Shown: piece after piece, positions 1 to 6,949 of the stretch
How the letters are laid out: every line of letters begins with the position of its first letter
How positions within the stretch are numbered: position 1 is the stretch's first letter
Assembly (NCBI GenBank): GCA_025360235.1
Contig: JANYCO010000416.1
Span: forward strand, 1-7,952
Direction of reading: 5' to 3'
DNA: 7,952 bases
Source of the DNA: Cytophagales bacterium
GTDB taxonomy: Bacteria; Bacteroidota; Bacteroidia; Cytophagales; Cytophagaceae
Made by a program: the position numbers and the translations under genes
The notes under the pieces: model-generated
Told to the model about the DNA's origin: nothing
Database searches by the model: none
What the model saw: only the letters and a program-made list of their open reading frames with translations

Positions 1-3000
1 CTACTTTTTAAGCAAGAATTTTATAATGAAGCCCTAAGTCTAATAGAAACCCAATATGAAAAGAGACTCAAAAGTATACCCTCCAAAAAATCTAAGGGAT
101 TGCCCTATGAAGGCTCAACAGACCGATGGTACTTTAATCAAAAAGCAGAAAGAAAAATTCGCAAAGAACGATACGCAGATGCCGGAAATTTAAAAGCTGC
201 TATTTATTCAAAAAAAGAAATGCTCACCGAATCGACTCAGGAAATAGCTAAAAACAAGAGTTGGATTAAAAAAAATATTTCTAAAAACTCTGTTTATTAT
301 CGAAACTTGCTGACCATTGAAGCAGATCAAGCTAAGTCTATAAATAACCAGCAAGATGCGGCATATTTATACCAGGCCGCTTACACCACTTATGATTGTA
401 AAGAAGATGAAGTAAACAAAATTAACAACCTTTCAGAATCAATTATAGCTTATCTTAAAGCAAACGACTATGTTCGTTCAAAAAATTATCTTCGAAGGCT
501 CCAGATGCATGCTTTTCAATATTTAGGCAAAACAGAAAGATTTCATATTGCATACGATTATACCACGTCGGTAAAATTATTTTTGGAAGGACAATTGGAC
601 CAATCTTCTGACCGGTTAACCTCTTTTCTGAAAACCTCTAATGATATGCCTCATTACCATTCACATTATTTGAAAGTGAAGGAACTGCAATCCTCCATCG
701 CAAGAAAAGCAAATGATATAAAAGGGTTGAATGAAACCGAATTAGAGATAGCAGAAATAAAAGGAACTTATTATGGTAAAAAAACGCCAGCCTACCACAA
801 AACATTATTGAATATTGCTATTGAAGAAATTCGATACGGAAGTAAATTCAAATTCGCGGCTGATGTCTTCAAGAACAGTTACGATGGATTTTTAAAACAA
901 AAACTTAACGCCAATAGCAAAGAGAATTGTTATTATCTAACTGCCTATGCTGAGTTGTATTTAAAGACCGATCAGTTCGATTCCGCCATGACCATCTCTG
1001 GTAAGGTGGCCACGATAAATAAAATTGTTTATGGCGAAAAATCAATAGAATATTTGTTAGCACTCGCCAATTACAGTGAATACGCTATTCTTTCAGGAAA
1101 ATATCAGGCAGGGCTGGATAGTTTGAAAAAAGTAACACTCCTTAACAACGATATTAAATCGGGAGATGTCGTGATGAGACAAAAAACATTATTGTCTATA
1201 GCACGTCAAAATAAATTGTTTGGAGAATACGACGAGAGTAAAGAAATTTCAATCAGTGCTTTTAAACTGAACAGAGAAAGTAAATACGATCAGGACATCC
1301 TGGTAAAAGTAGAAACAGCCGATCAATTGGCTGATATTTTTATCCAAACGGAAAACTACTTTAAGGCAAAAAAAACTTTGGAAGAATCCTTAGTAGATAT
1401 TAGCACTACCCTAGGAGCAAACTCCCCAAGATTAATACCAGTCTATTTTGGCTATACCCGATTTAATCTTACTACCGGAAATCTAAATCAATCCGATATT
1501 TATCTGAGTAAGGCCAAACAACTCATTGATTCTATATATGGATCCTCCTCCATTATGATGAGCGAATATTATCTGCTCTCAGGAAACTATTATGCATTAA
1601 TCAATGATTTTAAAAGAGCAGAGGAAGCCTATACAAAAGCGGACAATATTCAAAGTAAAAAGCTTGGCAAGAAACATCTTAAAAGAGCAGAATCCATTCT
1701 GAATTTAGCTTCTCTTTATGCCAAACAAAATACCCGTAAAACAAGTGATATAGAAAAACAATACAAGGAAGCACTTGAAATTGTAAAATCGACCATAGGC
1801 ACTTCTACTCCTCTTTATATGGAAATTCAGGAAAGGTATTCGGAATTTCTTATCAATTCAGGATCCTATGATGCTGCAGATAAAATGTTGGAAGAAGCCG
1901 AAAAATTCTGGATTTCAAAACTCAAAGATGATAAAACGAGACACTCCGCTTATATCAATTTATTAAGAGGCGATATTGCCTATGCGAAAAATAAGTACGA
2001 CGAAGCAGAGAAAAAATATTCCAAAGCAAAGAGCAATTACCTTTCTGTCTTCAGCGATATTCATCCTGGCTACATTAAATCTGTCGGAAAATTGGCAAGG
2101 GTCTATTTCATGAAAAACAATCCGGAAAAAGCACTTGAGGCGATGAGTGAAATAATTCCAAAATACCTGGATTATACCAGAGAAAATTTTCCTTCACTAA
2201 GTTCCCGACAAAAAAGCAATTATTGGAAAGACCTTAAAGACGAATTTGAATTTTATACTTTTGTAGCTCTACAACAACCAGCAAAAGGTGTTAACACAAA
2301 ATATACCGGCAATGTCTACAATAACATACTTTCCACAAAAGCGCTCTTGTTAAGCTCAAGTATAAAACTGCTTGACAAAATACAGAATAGTAACGACAGT
2401 ATATTGATCGACTTATATGATCAATGGATTTCTGAAAAAGAGTATATGGTTAGTTTGCTTTCTTTAAGTAAACATCAATTAGCGGAACAAGGAATTGATA
2501 TTGGAGAGATTCAGGCAAGTACTGAACGTCTTGAAAAACAAATGTCACAACGTTCCGAATTATTCAACGTTGAAAAACTGGACAAGCAAGTTACATGGGA
2601 GGATGTTCGATCTAAATTATTGCCCAATGAATATGCAGTAGAAATTATTCGCTACCGAAATTTCAAAAAAGAATTTACAGACTCCGTACTCTATGCAGCT
2701 TTAATAATAGAAAAAACTACTAAAGACAATCCGGATATAGTAGTAATTGCGAATGGGAAAAAAATGGAAACGCGGTACTTAAAATATTACCGAAATGTTT
2801 CTACCCTTAATACTCCAGACGAGTACTCTTATGAAATTTTCTGGCAACCCATCAAAAATAAAATTTCTGATGGAGCATTGGTTTATCTTTCCTGTGATGG
2901 AGTATACAATCAGATAAACCTTGAAATGCTTCCGGTAAAAGGAACCGAAACATATGTAATTGATCAAAATCAATTGGTACTGCTTACTAATACAAAAGAC

Positions 3001-3789
3001 TTATTGGCGCTTGAAGAAATAACCAATTCAAAAAAGAAAACGAAAGACCCGAAGAAAACAAATTCTGATAAATATATATTTGGAGGCAGTCCGAAATTTT
3101 ACACAAATGAAACTATTGTAAAGAAAAATATTCCAGACCTTCCTGGAGCGGAGAAAGAAATTATGGAATTAAATAACCTCCTCATTTCTTCGGATAAATC
3201 TTCTCTGTTGCTTTTAAATGGTAGTATTACAGAGGATACCTTGAAAAATATTATCAACCCAAAAGTGTTACATATTGCTACACACGGTTATTTTAAAGAA
3301 TCTCTGGTGAAAGGAATCAACGAAGACGACATAGCCACACACCCGCTTTTGAATTCAGGCTTAATGCTTTTCGGCTCTGGTGATATTGTAGACAATCCTG
3401 ACAACAAATATGTAAATCAAAAAGATGGTATTCTAACTGCTTATGAGGCGATGGATTTACCTCTTGACAATACTGATATGGTAATCCTTTCAGCATGCGA
3501 GACTGGTAGAGGAGAAGTGCAGACGGGAGAAGGTGTGTATGGGCTGCAACGTGCATTCCTCATTGCCGGAGCAAAAGCAGTTGTTATCAGTTTATTCAAA
3601 GTTAATGATGAAATAACTAAAAAATTAATGTTCTCTTTCTATCAGAAATGGTTAAAAACAGGAGACAAGCGAAAAGCTTTCATAGATGCCAAAAAAGAGA
3701 TCAAAGAACAATATAAGGTTCCATTATACTGGGGTGCTTTCATAATGATAGAAGGCCGTCCGGAAAGATTTAATTCCAATTCAAACTAA
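1..3789 (+). CDS. TPR-repeat CHAT-domain cysteine peptidase (5' end outside window)
   Basis: Large protein with N-terminal tetratricopeptide repeats and a C-terminal CHAT (caspase HetF-associated with TPRs) domain. The frame is open from base 1, so at least 1262 residues are present and the true start lies upstream. The TTG at position 100 is not a credible start, because in-frame coding with a TPR-like helix (FYNEALSLIE) continues above it. Counting codons from base 1, TPR-like helix pairs fill about 1-725; clear units lie near 439-478, 521-556, 606-637, 649-689 and 692-725. A helical linker spans about 730-865 and the CHAT domain about 870-1255. The CHAT domain shows LPGAEKE, the catalytic His in HIATHGYF (codon 1095, bases 3283-3285) and the catalytic Cys in LSACETG (codon 1166, bases 3496-3498), then GEGVYGLQRAF and the end motif PLYWGAFIMI. 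Known: CHAT domains are clan CD peptidases, and TPRs usually bind partners or regulate. Inferred: an active protease with unknown substrate. No C-terminal membrane helix is present. A signal peptide cannot be assessed because the N-terminus is missing. Confidence 0.93.
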   Translation, partial: LLFKQEFYNEALSLIETQYEKRLKSIPSKKSKGLPYEGSTDRWYFNQKAERKIRKERYADAGNLKAAIYSKKEMLTESTQEIAKNKSWIKKNISKNSVYYRNLLTIEADQAKSINNQQDAAYLYQAAYTTYDCKEDEVNKINNLSESIIAYLKANDYVRSKNYLRRLQMHAFQYLGKTERFHIAYDYTTSVKLFLEGQLDQSSDRLTSFLKTSNDMPHYHSHYLKVKELQSSIARKANDIKGLNETELEIAEIKGTYYGKKTPAYHKTLLNIAIEEIRYGSKFKFAADVFKNSYDGFLKQKLNANSKENCYYLTAYAELYLKTDQFDSAMTISGKVATINKIVYGEKSIEYLLALANYSEYAILSGKYQAGLDSLKKVTLLNNDIKSGDVVMRQKTLLSIARQNKLFGEYDESKEISISAFKLNRESKYDQDILVKVETADQLADIFIQTENYFKAKKTLEESLVDISTTLGANSPRLIPVYFGYTRFNLTTGNLNQSDIYLSKAKQLIDSIYGSSSIMMSEYYLLSGNYYALINDFKRAEEAYTKADNIQSKKLGKKHLKRAESILNLASLYAKQNTRKTSDIEKQYKEALEIVKSTIGTSTPLYMEIQERYSEFLINSGSYDAADKMLEEAEKFWISKLKDDKTRHSAYINLLRGDIAYAKNKYDEAEKKYSKAKSNYLSVFSDIHPGYIKSVGKLARVYFMKNNPEKALEAMSEIIPKYLDYTRENFPSLSSRQKSNYWKDLKDEFEFYTFVALQQPAKGVNTKYTGNVYNNILSTKALLLSSSIKLLDKIQNSNDSILIDLYDQWISEKEYMVSLLSLSKHQLAEQGIDIGEIQASTERLEKQMSQRSELFNVEKLDKQVTWEDVRSKLLPNEYAVEIIRYRNFKKEFTDSVLYAALIIEKTTKDNPDIVVIANGKKMETRYLKYYRNVSTLNTPDEYSYEIFWQPIKNKISDGALVYLSCDGVYNQINLEMLPVKGTETYVIDQNQLVLLTNTKDLLALEEITNSKKKTKDPKKTNSDKYIFGGSPKFYTNETIVKKNIPDLPGAEKEIMELNNLLISSDKSSLLLLNGSITEDTLKNIINPKVLHIATHGYFKESLVKGINEDDIATHPLLNSGLMLFGSGDIVDNPDNKYVNQKDGILTAYEAMDLPLDNTDMVILSACETGRGEVQTGEGVYGLQRAFLIAGAKAVVISLFKVNDEITKKLMFSFYQKWLKTGDKRKAFIDAKKEIKEQYKVPLYWGAFIMIEGRPERFNSNSN

Positions 3790-3806
3790 AATTAACTAAA
3801 TTCACT

Positions 3807-4307
3807 ATGTCTACTATTACTTTAAAAGGAAAAGAAGTACACACCGCAGGGAGTCTTCCTGCAATAGGAACGCTCGCTGCTGATTTCAGAGCTGCTAAAA
3901 CTGACTTAAGCAATACCTCACTAAAAGATTTTGCAGGAAAGAAAATATTGCTTAATATTTTTCCAAGTATTGATACAGGAATCTGTGCTGCCTCTACCCG
4001 CCGGTTTAACAAAGATGCAGCCATCCTTTCAAATACGGTGGTACTATGTATCTCCAAAGATCTTCCACAAGCACACAAACGATTCTGTGAAGCGGAAGGA
4101 ATTACAGGAGTAGTAACCCTCTCTGCCATTAGAGACGATTCTTTCGATAAAGCTTATGGCTTAAAAATGACCGACGGCCCAATGGAGGGATATTTGTCCA
4201 GAGCTGTTGTGGTAATTGGAGAAGATGGCAAAATAAAATATACAGAACAGGTACCGGAAATAGCGCAGGAACCAAATTATGAGGAGGCTTTAAAAGCCTT
4301 AAAATAA
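3807..4307 (+). CDS. tpx: Thiol peroxidase Tpx (atypical 2-Cys peroxiredoxin)
   Basis: Reduces hydrogen peroxide and organic (lipid) hydroperoxides, normally using thioredoxin as electron donor. The 166-residue length is close to that of E. coli Tpx, and the sequence is strongly like that family throughout. The peroxidatic Cys60 lies in FPSIDTGICAAS with Thr57 three residues before it. The resolving Cys94 lies in KRFCEAEG. The conserved Arg132 lies in SRAVVVI. A third Cys81 sits at VVLCIS, as in E. coli. There is no signal peptide, so it is expected to be cytoplasmic. The ATG at 3807 gives the family's usual N-terminus and has no Shine-Dalgarno sequence, only an A/T-rich leader. The start is 17 bases after the stop of the TPR-CHAT gene, with no terminator or convincing separate promoter between them, so co-transcription is likely (inference). 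No stable hairpin with a T-tract follows the stop. Confidence 0.96.
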   Translation: MSTITLKGKEVHTAGSLPAIGTLAADFRAAKTDLSNTSLKDFAGKKILLNIFPSIDTGICAASTRRFNKDAAILSNTVVLCISKDLPQAHKRFCEAEGITGVVTLSAIRDDSFDKAYGLKMTDGPMEGYLSRAVVVIGEDGKIKYTEQVPEIAQEPNYEEALKALK

Positions 4308-4332
4308 AATTTTGCTGAAATTTTAAGGGCCA

Positions 4333-4365
4333 TTTAAATAATGGAATGTATTTTGCTTAACTTTA
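4333..4365 (+). promoter_or_regulatory. Possible Bacteroidota-type promoter for the secreted-protein gene
   Basis: In the 105-base gap between tpx and the next gene, TAACTTTA (4358-4365) matches the Bacteroidota -7 consensus TAnnTTTG at five of its six fixed positions. TTTA at 4333-4336, 21 bases upstream, is an imperfect -33 TTTG. Transcription would start about 7-8 bases further on and leave a leader of about 40 bases. Both elements are imperfect and the region is AT-rich, so chance matches are likely. The same gap has only a weak 5-bp hairpin (4330-4344) and no convincing terminator for tpx. Confidence 0.3.
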
Positions 4366-4412
4366 GTTCCTCATTAAAAGAGTATTAATAAACCCTATAA
4401 ATAATATAACTT

Positions 4413-4907
4413 ATGAAAAACCTATTTACCCTAATTGTTGCTTGTCTACTTACAACACTTTCTTTTGCTCAAGAGGCAAGACCAAAACCGGTTGACGATC
4501 CTAACATTGACAAATTTGTAAATGCTGCTTTTGATCTTAACGACAAAAAATTGAGCTACCCCAAAAAAATGACGGCTATCAACGATACCCTGACCATTCT
4601 TAATGCTGGTCCTAGGGCAAACGCTGCTGTATTTAATGCGCTTGATGCTCGTATAAAAACAATTGAAGACGGATACAAAAACATGGATGCTGATTTGACT
4701 ACCCTCAGCGGACAAGGAGAAGATATGTTGAATAACGCGACTAAAATAAATCCGGCCACTAAAGTATTGCGTGCTAGTAAAAACGTAAAATCTGCTATCG
4801 CTGTAACAGCCGAAATCAGAAAAGGTCTTGCGGCTGATATGCAAACTGCGACTACATTACGTGCACGTTTTGAAAAAATTAAAGCACTTAATGAGACAAA
4901 ACAATAA
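4413..4907 (+). CDS. Small secreted alpha-helical protein, function unknown
   Basis: I do not recognise a family. The 164-residue product begins with a classical signal peptide: Lys2, a hydrophobic stretch at about residues 4-18, and a probable signal peptidase I site after LSFA (cleavage before Gln20). The mature protein is therefore periplasmic or extracellular. It has no cysteine, no membrane segment and no visible catalytic motif. The sequence looks helical, rich in Ala, Lys, Asp, Asn and Thr, with heptad-like hydrophobic spacing at about 70-160 (for example ALDARIKTIEDGYKNMDADL), suggesting a helical bundle or short coiled coil. Cys11 in IVAC fits a lipobox on paper, but it sits in the middle of the hydrophobic core, so cleavage after Ala19 is preferred. 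The ATG at 4413 places the signal peptide correctly and has no Shine-Dalgarno sequence. The gene is probably its own transcription unit, ending at the hairpin 22 bases after its stop. Confidence 0.88.
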   Translation: MKNLFTLIVACLLTTLSFAQEARPKPVDDPNIDKFVNAAFDLNDKKLSYPKKMTAINDTLTILNAGPRANAAVFNALDARIKTIEDGYKNMDADLTTLSGQGEDMLNNATKINPATKVLRASKNVKSAIAVTAEIRKGLAADMQTATTLRARFEKIKALNETKQ

Positions 4908-4929
4908 AATCTCTTCCCTTTAAAATAAT

Positions 4930-4960
4930 AAGTCCCGTCAACTATTAATTGACGGGACTT
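4930..4960. terminator. Bidirectional rho-independent terminator between convergent genes
   Basis: A perfect 12-bp inverted repeat, AAGTCCCGTCAA (4930-4941) and TTGACGGGACTT (4949-4960), encloses a 7-base loop. On the plus strand it is followed by TACTTTTTAC. On the minus strand it is followed by TTATTATTTTA. It lies between the secreted-protein gene (+, stop at 4907) and the acyl-CoA dehydrogenase gene (-, stop at 5035), so it can serve both. The AAGT/ACTT ends of the stem extend the tails in both directions. Confidence 0.88.
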
Positions 4961-4972
4961 TACTTTTTACGC

Positions 4973-5018
4973 TCCAACTTCACATCCTCCAATTGTTAAT
5001 CTAAATTTCCAACTTCAC
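4973..5018. repeat. 11-bp direct repeat downstream of the acyl-CoA dehydrogenase gene
   Basis: TCCAACTTCAC occurs at 4973-4983 and again at 5008-5018, 35 bases apart, in the short stretch between the terminator and the acyl-CoA dehydrogenase stop. No gene or known element is associated with it. It may be a remnant of local duplication or chance. Confidence 0.35.
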
Positions 5019-5034
5019 CTTTCTCCAAAAGCTC

Positions 5035-6816
5035 TTAAAAAGCATATTGATTTGCCGCTATCAATGCCTCAGCTATTCTTCTGCGGGCATCTTTTGTATT
5101 GAATGGCGTTGCTTTAGTGAATCTCTTCACTCCCATCAACATCATTCGTTGCATATCACCATCTGCCATCGCATTTACTGCATTCTTACCTGCTATATTT
5201 GATTTATCTAATGCATCATTCAAATAAACCCGTGCCATATCAATCTGAATTTTACAAGCTTCTTCACCTTTCATAGAAACAAGTTTTTCTACTCTTAAGA
5301 TTACCGATTCAGCCATATATGTATAAATACAAACATCTGCCAGATTCATCAAAATTTCTTGTTCATTGGCAAGTTTATCCATATATTTTTGTGCTGCTGC
5401 ACCTCCTGCCATCAATACAATTTTCTTCATGTTGGCAATTGACTTTTTCTCCGCTACAAACAACGCTGTATCTTCATCTCCAAATTCAGGAATACCTGTC
5501 AACTCTTTCTGCACTGCCATTACAGCACTCATTAAATCCAATTCACCTTTCATGGCACGTTTGAAAAACATATCCATGGTAAGCATACGATTGATCTCGT
5601 TGGTACCTTCAAATATTCTGTTGATACGGGAATCACGATAAGCTCTGTCCATAGGATAATCGGCCGAGAAACCATACCCACCTAAGATCTGCACTCCTTC
5701 ATCGGCCACATAATCTAATACTTCCGAACCTGCTACTTTTAGAATCGCACACTCAATTGCAAATTCTTGTGCAGCTGCAAGCAATGCTTCTTCCATATTT
5801 TTACCTCCTGCGGCAAACATTTCTTCCGAATGCTGAATATCTGCACCGGCTCTGTACATAGCCGATTCGCAGGCAAATATTTGTACCGCTTGTTCCGCGA
5901 GTTTATGTTGTATCGCTCCGAAATTAGCAATTGGTTGTTTAAATTGATTTCTTTCTTTAGCATACTGAATTGCCAATGTAGAAGTTCTTTTAGAAGCTCC
6001 TAAAGCAGCAGCAGCTAATTTAATACGTCCAATATTTAAAATATTAAAAGCGATCAAGTGGCCTTTGCCGATCTGGCCAAGTATATTTTCTGCAGGTACT
6101 TTGCAGTCACTAAAAAACACTTGTCTTGTAGAAGACCCTTTGATCCCCATCTTGTGCTCTTCATTGCCTAAAGTAAGCCCTGGTCCTTTTTCTACTATAA
6201 ATCCTGTAAATTTATCGCCGTCTATTTGTGCGAACACAATAAACACATCTGCAAACCCTGCATTGGTGATCCACATTTTCTGACCGTTCAGAATATAATG
6301 TTTCCCATCAGGAGAAAGTACGGCTTTTGTTTTTGCAGCTAAGGCATCCGATCCCGAACCAGGTTCAGTGAGACAATAGCTGGCTTTTAATTCTCCTGTG
6401 GCAAGTTTGGCTAAATATTTATCTTTTTGCTGATCGTTTCCAAAATAAAGAATAGGCAAAGTACCGATACCTGTATGTGCTGCAAGCGCCACCGCAAAAG
6501 AGTGTCCAGCGCCTACCGTTTCTGTTATAAGTAAAGAGGTATTAAAATCTTTTCCAAAACCGTTGTACTTTTCAGGAATGGCGGTACCCAATAAACCAAG
6601 TTCTCCGGCCTTATCAAGCAGTTTTTGCATTAAGCCTTCTTCTTGTTGATCTATTCTGTCTAAGATTGGAATAACCTCGTGTGCAAGGAAATCGCGGGTC
6701 ATATCGCGCATCATGCGTTGTTCTTCGTTCAATTCTTCCGGAATGAAGATATCGGCAGCATTGGTTGCTTTTAGAAGGAACTCGCCTCCTTTGGTTTTTG
6801 TGGTTACAGTAGTCAT
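5035..6816 (-). CDS. Acyl-CoA dehydrogenase, long VLCAD/Bacillus FadE-like class
   Basis: FAD enzyme that introduces the trans-2 double bond into acyl-CoA, the first step of beta-oxidation, passing electrons to electron-transfer flavoprotein. At 593 residues it is longer than the roughly 380-residue short/medium-chain enzymes and matches the class with an extra C-terminal helical domain (mitochondrial VLCAD/ACAD9, B. subtilis FadE). The N-terminal helical domain covers about 28-145. The middle beta domain covers about 146-245, with family signature 1 at 148-160 (CLTEPGSGSD). The helical catalytic domain covers about 255-425, with signature 2 at 376-395 (Q..GG.GF..D....R...D) and the catalytic Glu403 in FEGTNEI. 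The extra domain covers about 430-593. A preference for long-chain substrates is inferred from class membership. It is expected in the cytoplasm or loosely at the membrane; no signal peptide is seen. No hydratase or thiolase gene adjoins it, so it appears monocistronic. It is not the 800-residue E. coli type of FadE, so no symbol is assigned. Confidence 0.94.
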   Translation of the reverse strand: MTTVTTKTKGGEFLLKATNAADIFIPEELNEEQRMMRDMTRDFLAHEVIPILDRIDQQEEGLMQKLLDKAGELGLLGTAIPEKYNGFGKDFNTSLLITETVGAGHSFAVALAAHTGIGTLPILYFGNDQQKDKYLAKLATGELKASYCLTEPGSGSDALAAKTKAVLSPDGKHYILNGQKMWITNAGFADVFIVFAQIDGDKFTGFIVEKGPGLTLGNEEHKMGIKGSSTRQVFFSDCKVPAENILGQIGKGHLIAFNILNIGRIKLAAAALGASKRTSTLAIQYAKERNQFKQPIANFGAIQHKLAEQAVQIFACESAMYRAGADIQHSEEMFAAGGKNMEEALLAAAQEFAIECAILKVAGSEVLDYVADEGVQILGGYGFSADYPMDRAYRDSRINRIFEGTNEINRMLTMDMFFKRAMKGELDLMSAVMAVQKELTGIPEFGDEDTALFVAEKKSIANMKKIVLMAGGAAAQKYMDKLANEQEILMNLADVCIYTYMAESVILRVEKLVSMKGEEACKIQIDMARVYLNDALDKSNIAGKNAVNAMADGDMQRMMLMGVKRFTKATPFNTKDARRRIAEALIAANQYAF

Positions 6817-6837
6817 GTTCGTTAAAAGTAAAATTGT

Positions 6838-6867
6838 TATGTATACATACGGTTTTTTTATTCCAAA
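6838..6867 (-). promoter_or_regulatory. Possible promoter and palindromic operator upstream of the acyl-CoA dehydrogenase gene
   Basis: TATGTATACATA (6838-6849) is a perfect 12-bp palindrome about 21 bases upstream of the acyl-CoA dehydrogenase start. Read on the minus strand, a TTTG (6864-6867) lies 14-18 bases before it, so the palindrome would overlap the -7 region of a Bacteroidota-type promoter, a typical place for a repressor site. The -7 match itself is poor. The rest of the 133-base divergent region (6817-6949) holds A- and T-tracts, including an 8-bp inverted repeat GGTTTTTT/AAAAAACC (6851-6858, 6873-6880). I find no convincing plus-strand promoter there for the lipoprotein gene. Confidence 0.25.
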
Positions 6868-6949
6868 AGTTTAAAAAACCTCAAAAAATTCTTTTTATAT
6901 TACCATCTCCATAATTCTTAAACATAATTGATTTAAACCTTATTAGCCA

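Noticed and set aside
3317..3556. Minus-strand open frame of 79 codons inside the CHAT domain region
   Set aside because: It overlaps the conserved His/Cys catalytic segment of the plus-strand gene and is a coding shadow.
3770..4129. Minus-strand open frame of 119 codons opposite the tpx start
   Set aside because: It lies antisense to tpx, whose catalytic motifs are clear, and shows no recognisable protein features.
4285..4344. Hairpin-like sequences near the tpx end (AGGCTTTAAAAGCCT at 4285-4299 and CCATTTAAATAATGG at 4330-4344) as a tpx terminator
   Set aside because: The stems are only 5-7 bp, the first lies inside the coding region, and neither is followed by a T-tract.
4413..4445. Lipobox reading (IVAC, Cys11) for the secreted protein
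   Set aside because: The cysteine is in the middle of the hydrophobic core and is followed by more hydrophobic residues and a good signal peptidase I site at residue 19.
4446..4844. Minus-strand open frame of 132 codons opposite the secreted-protein gene
   Set aside because: The plus-strand frame has a proper signal peptide and a terminator after it; the antisense frame has neither and an unnatural composition.
5319..6283. Several plus-strand open frames of 72-91 codons, and a minus-strand one of 74 codons (5739-5963), within the acyl-CoA dehydrogenase gene
   Set aside because: All overlap conserved parts of the dehydrogenase and lack independent start context or protein-like features.
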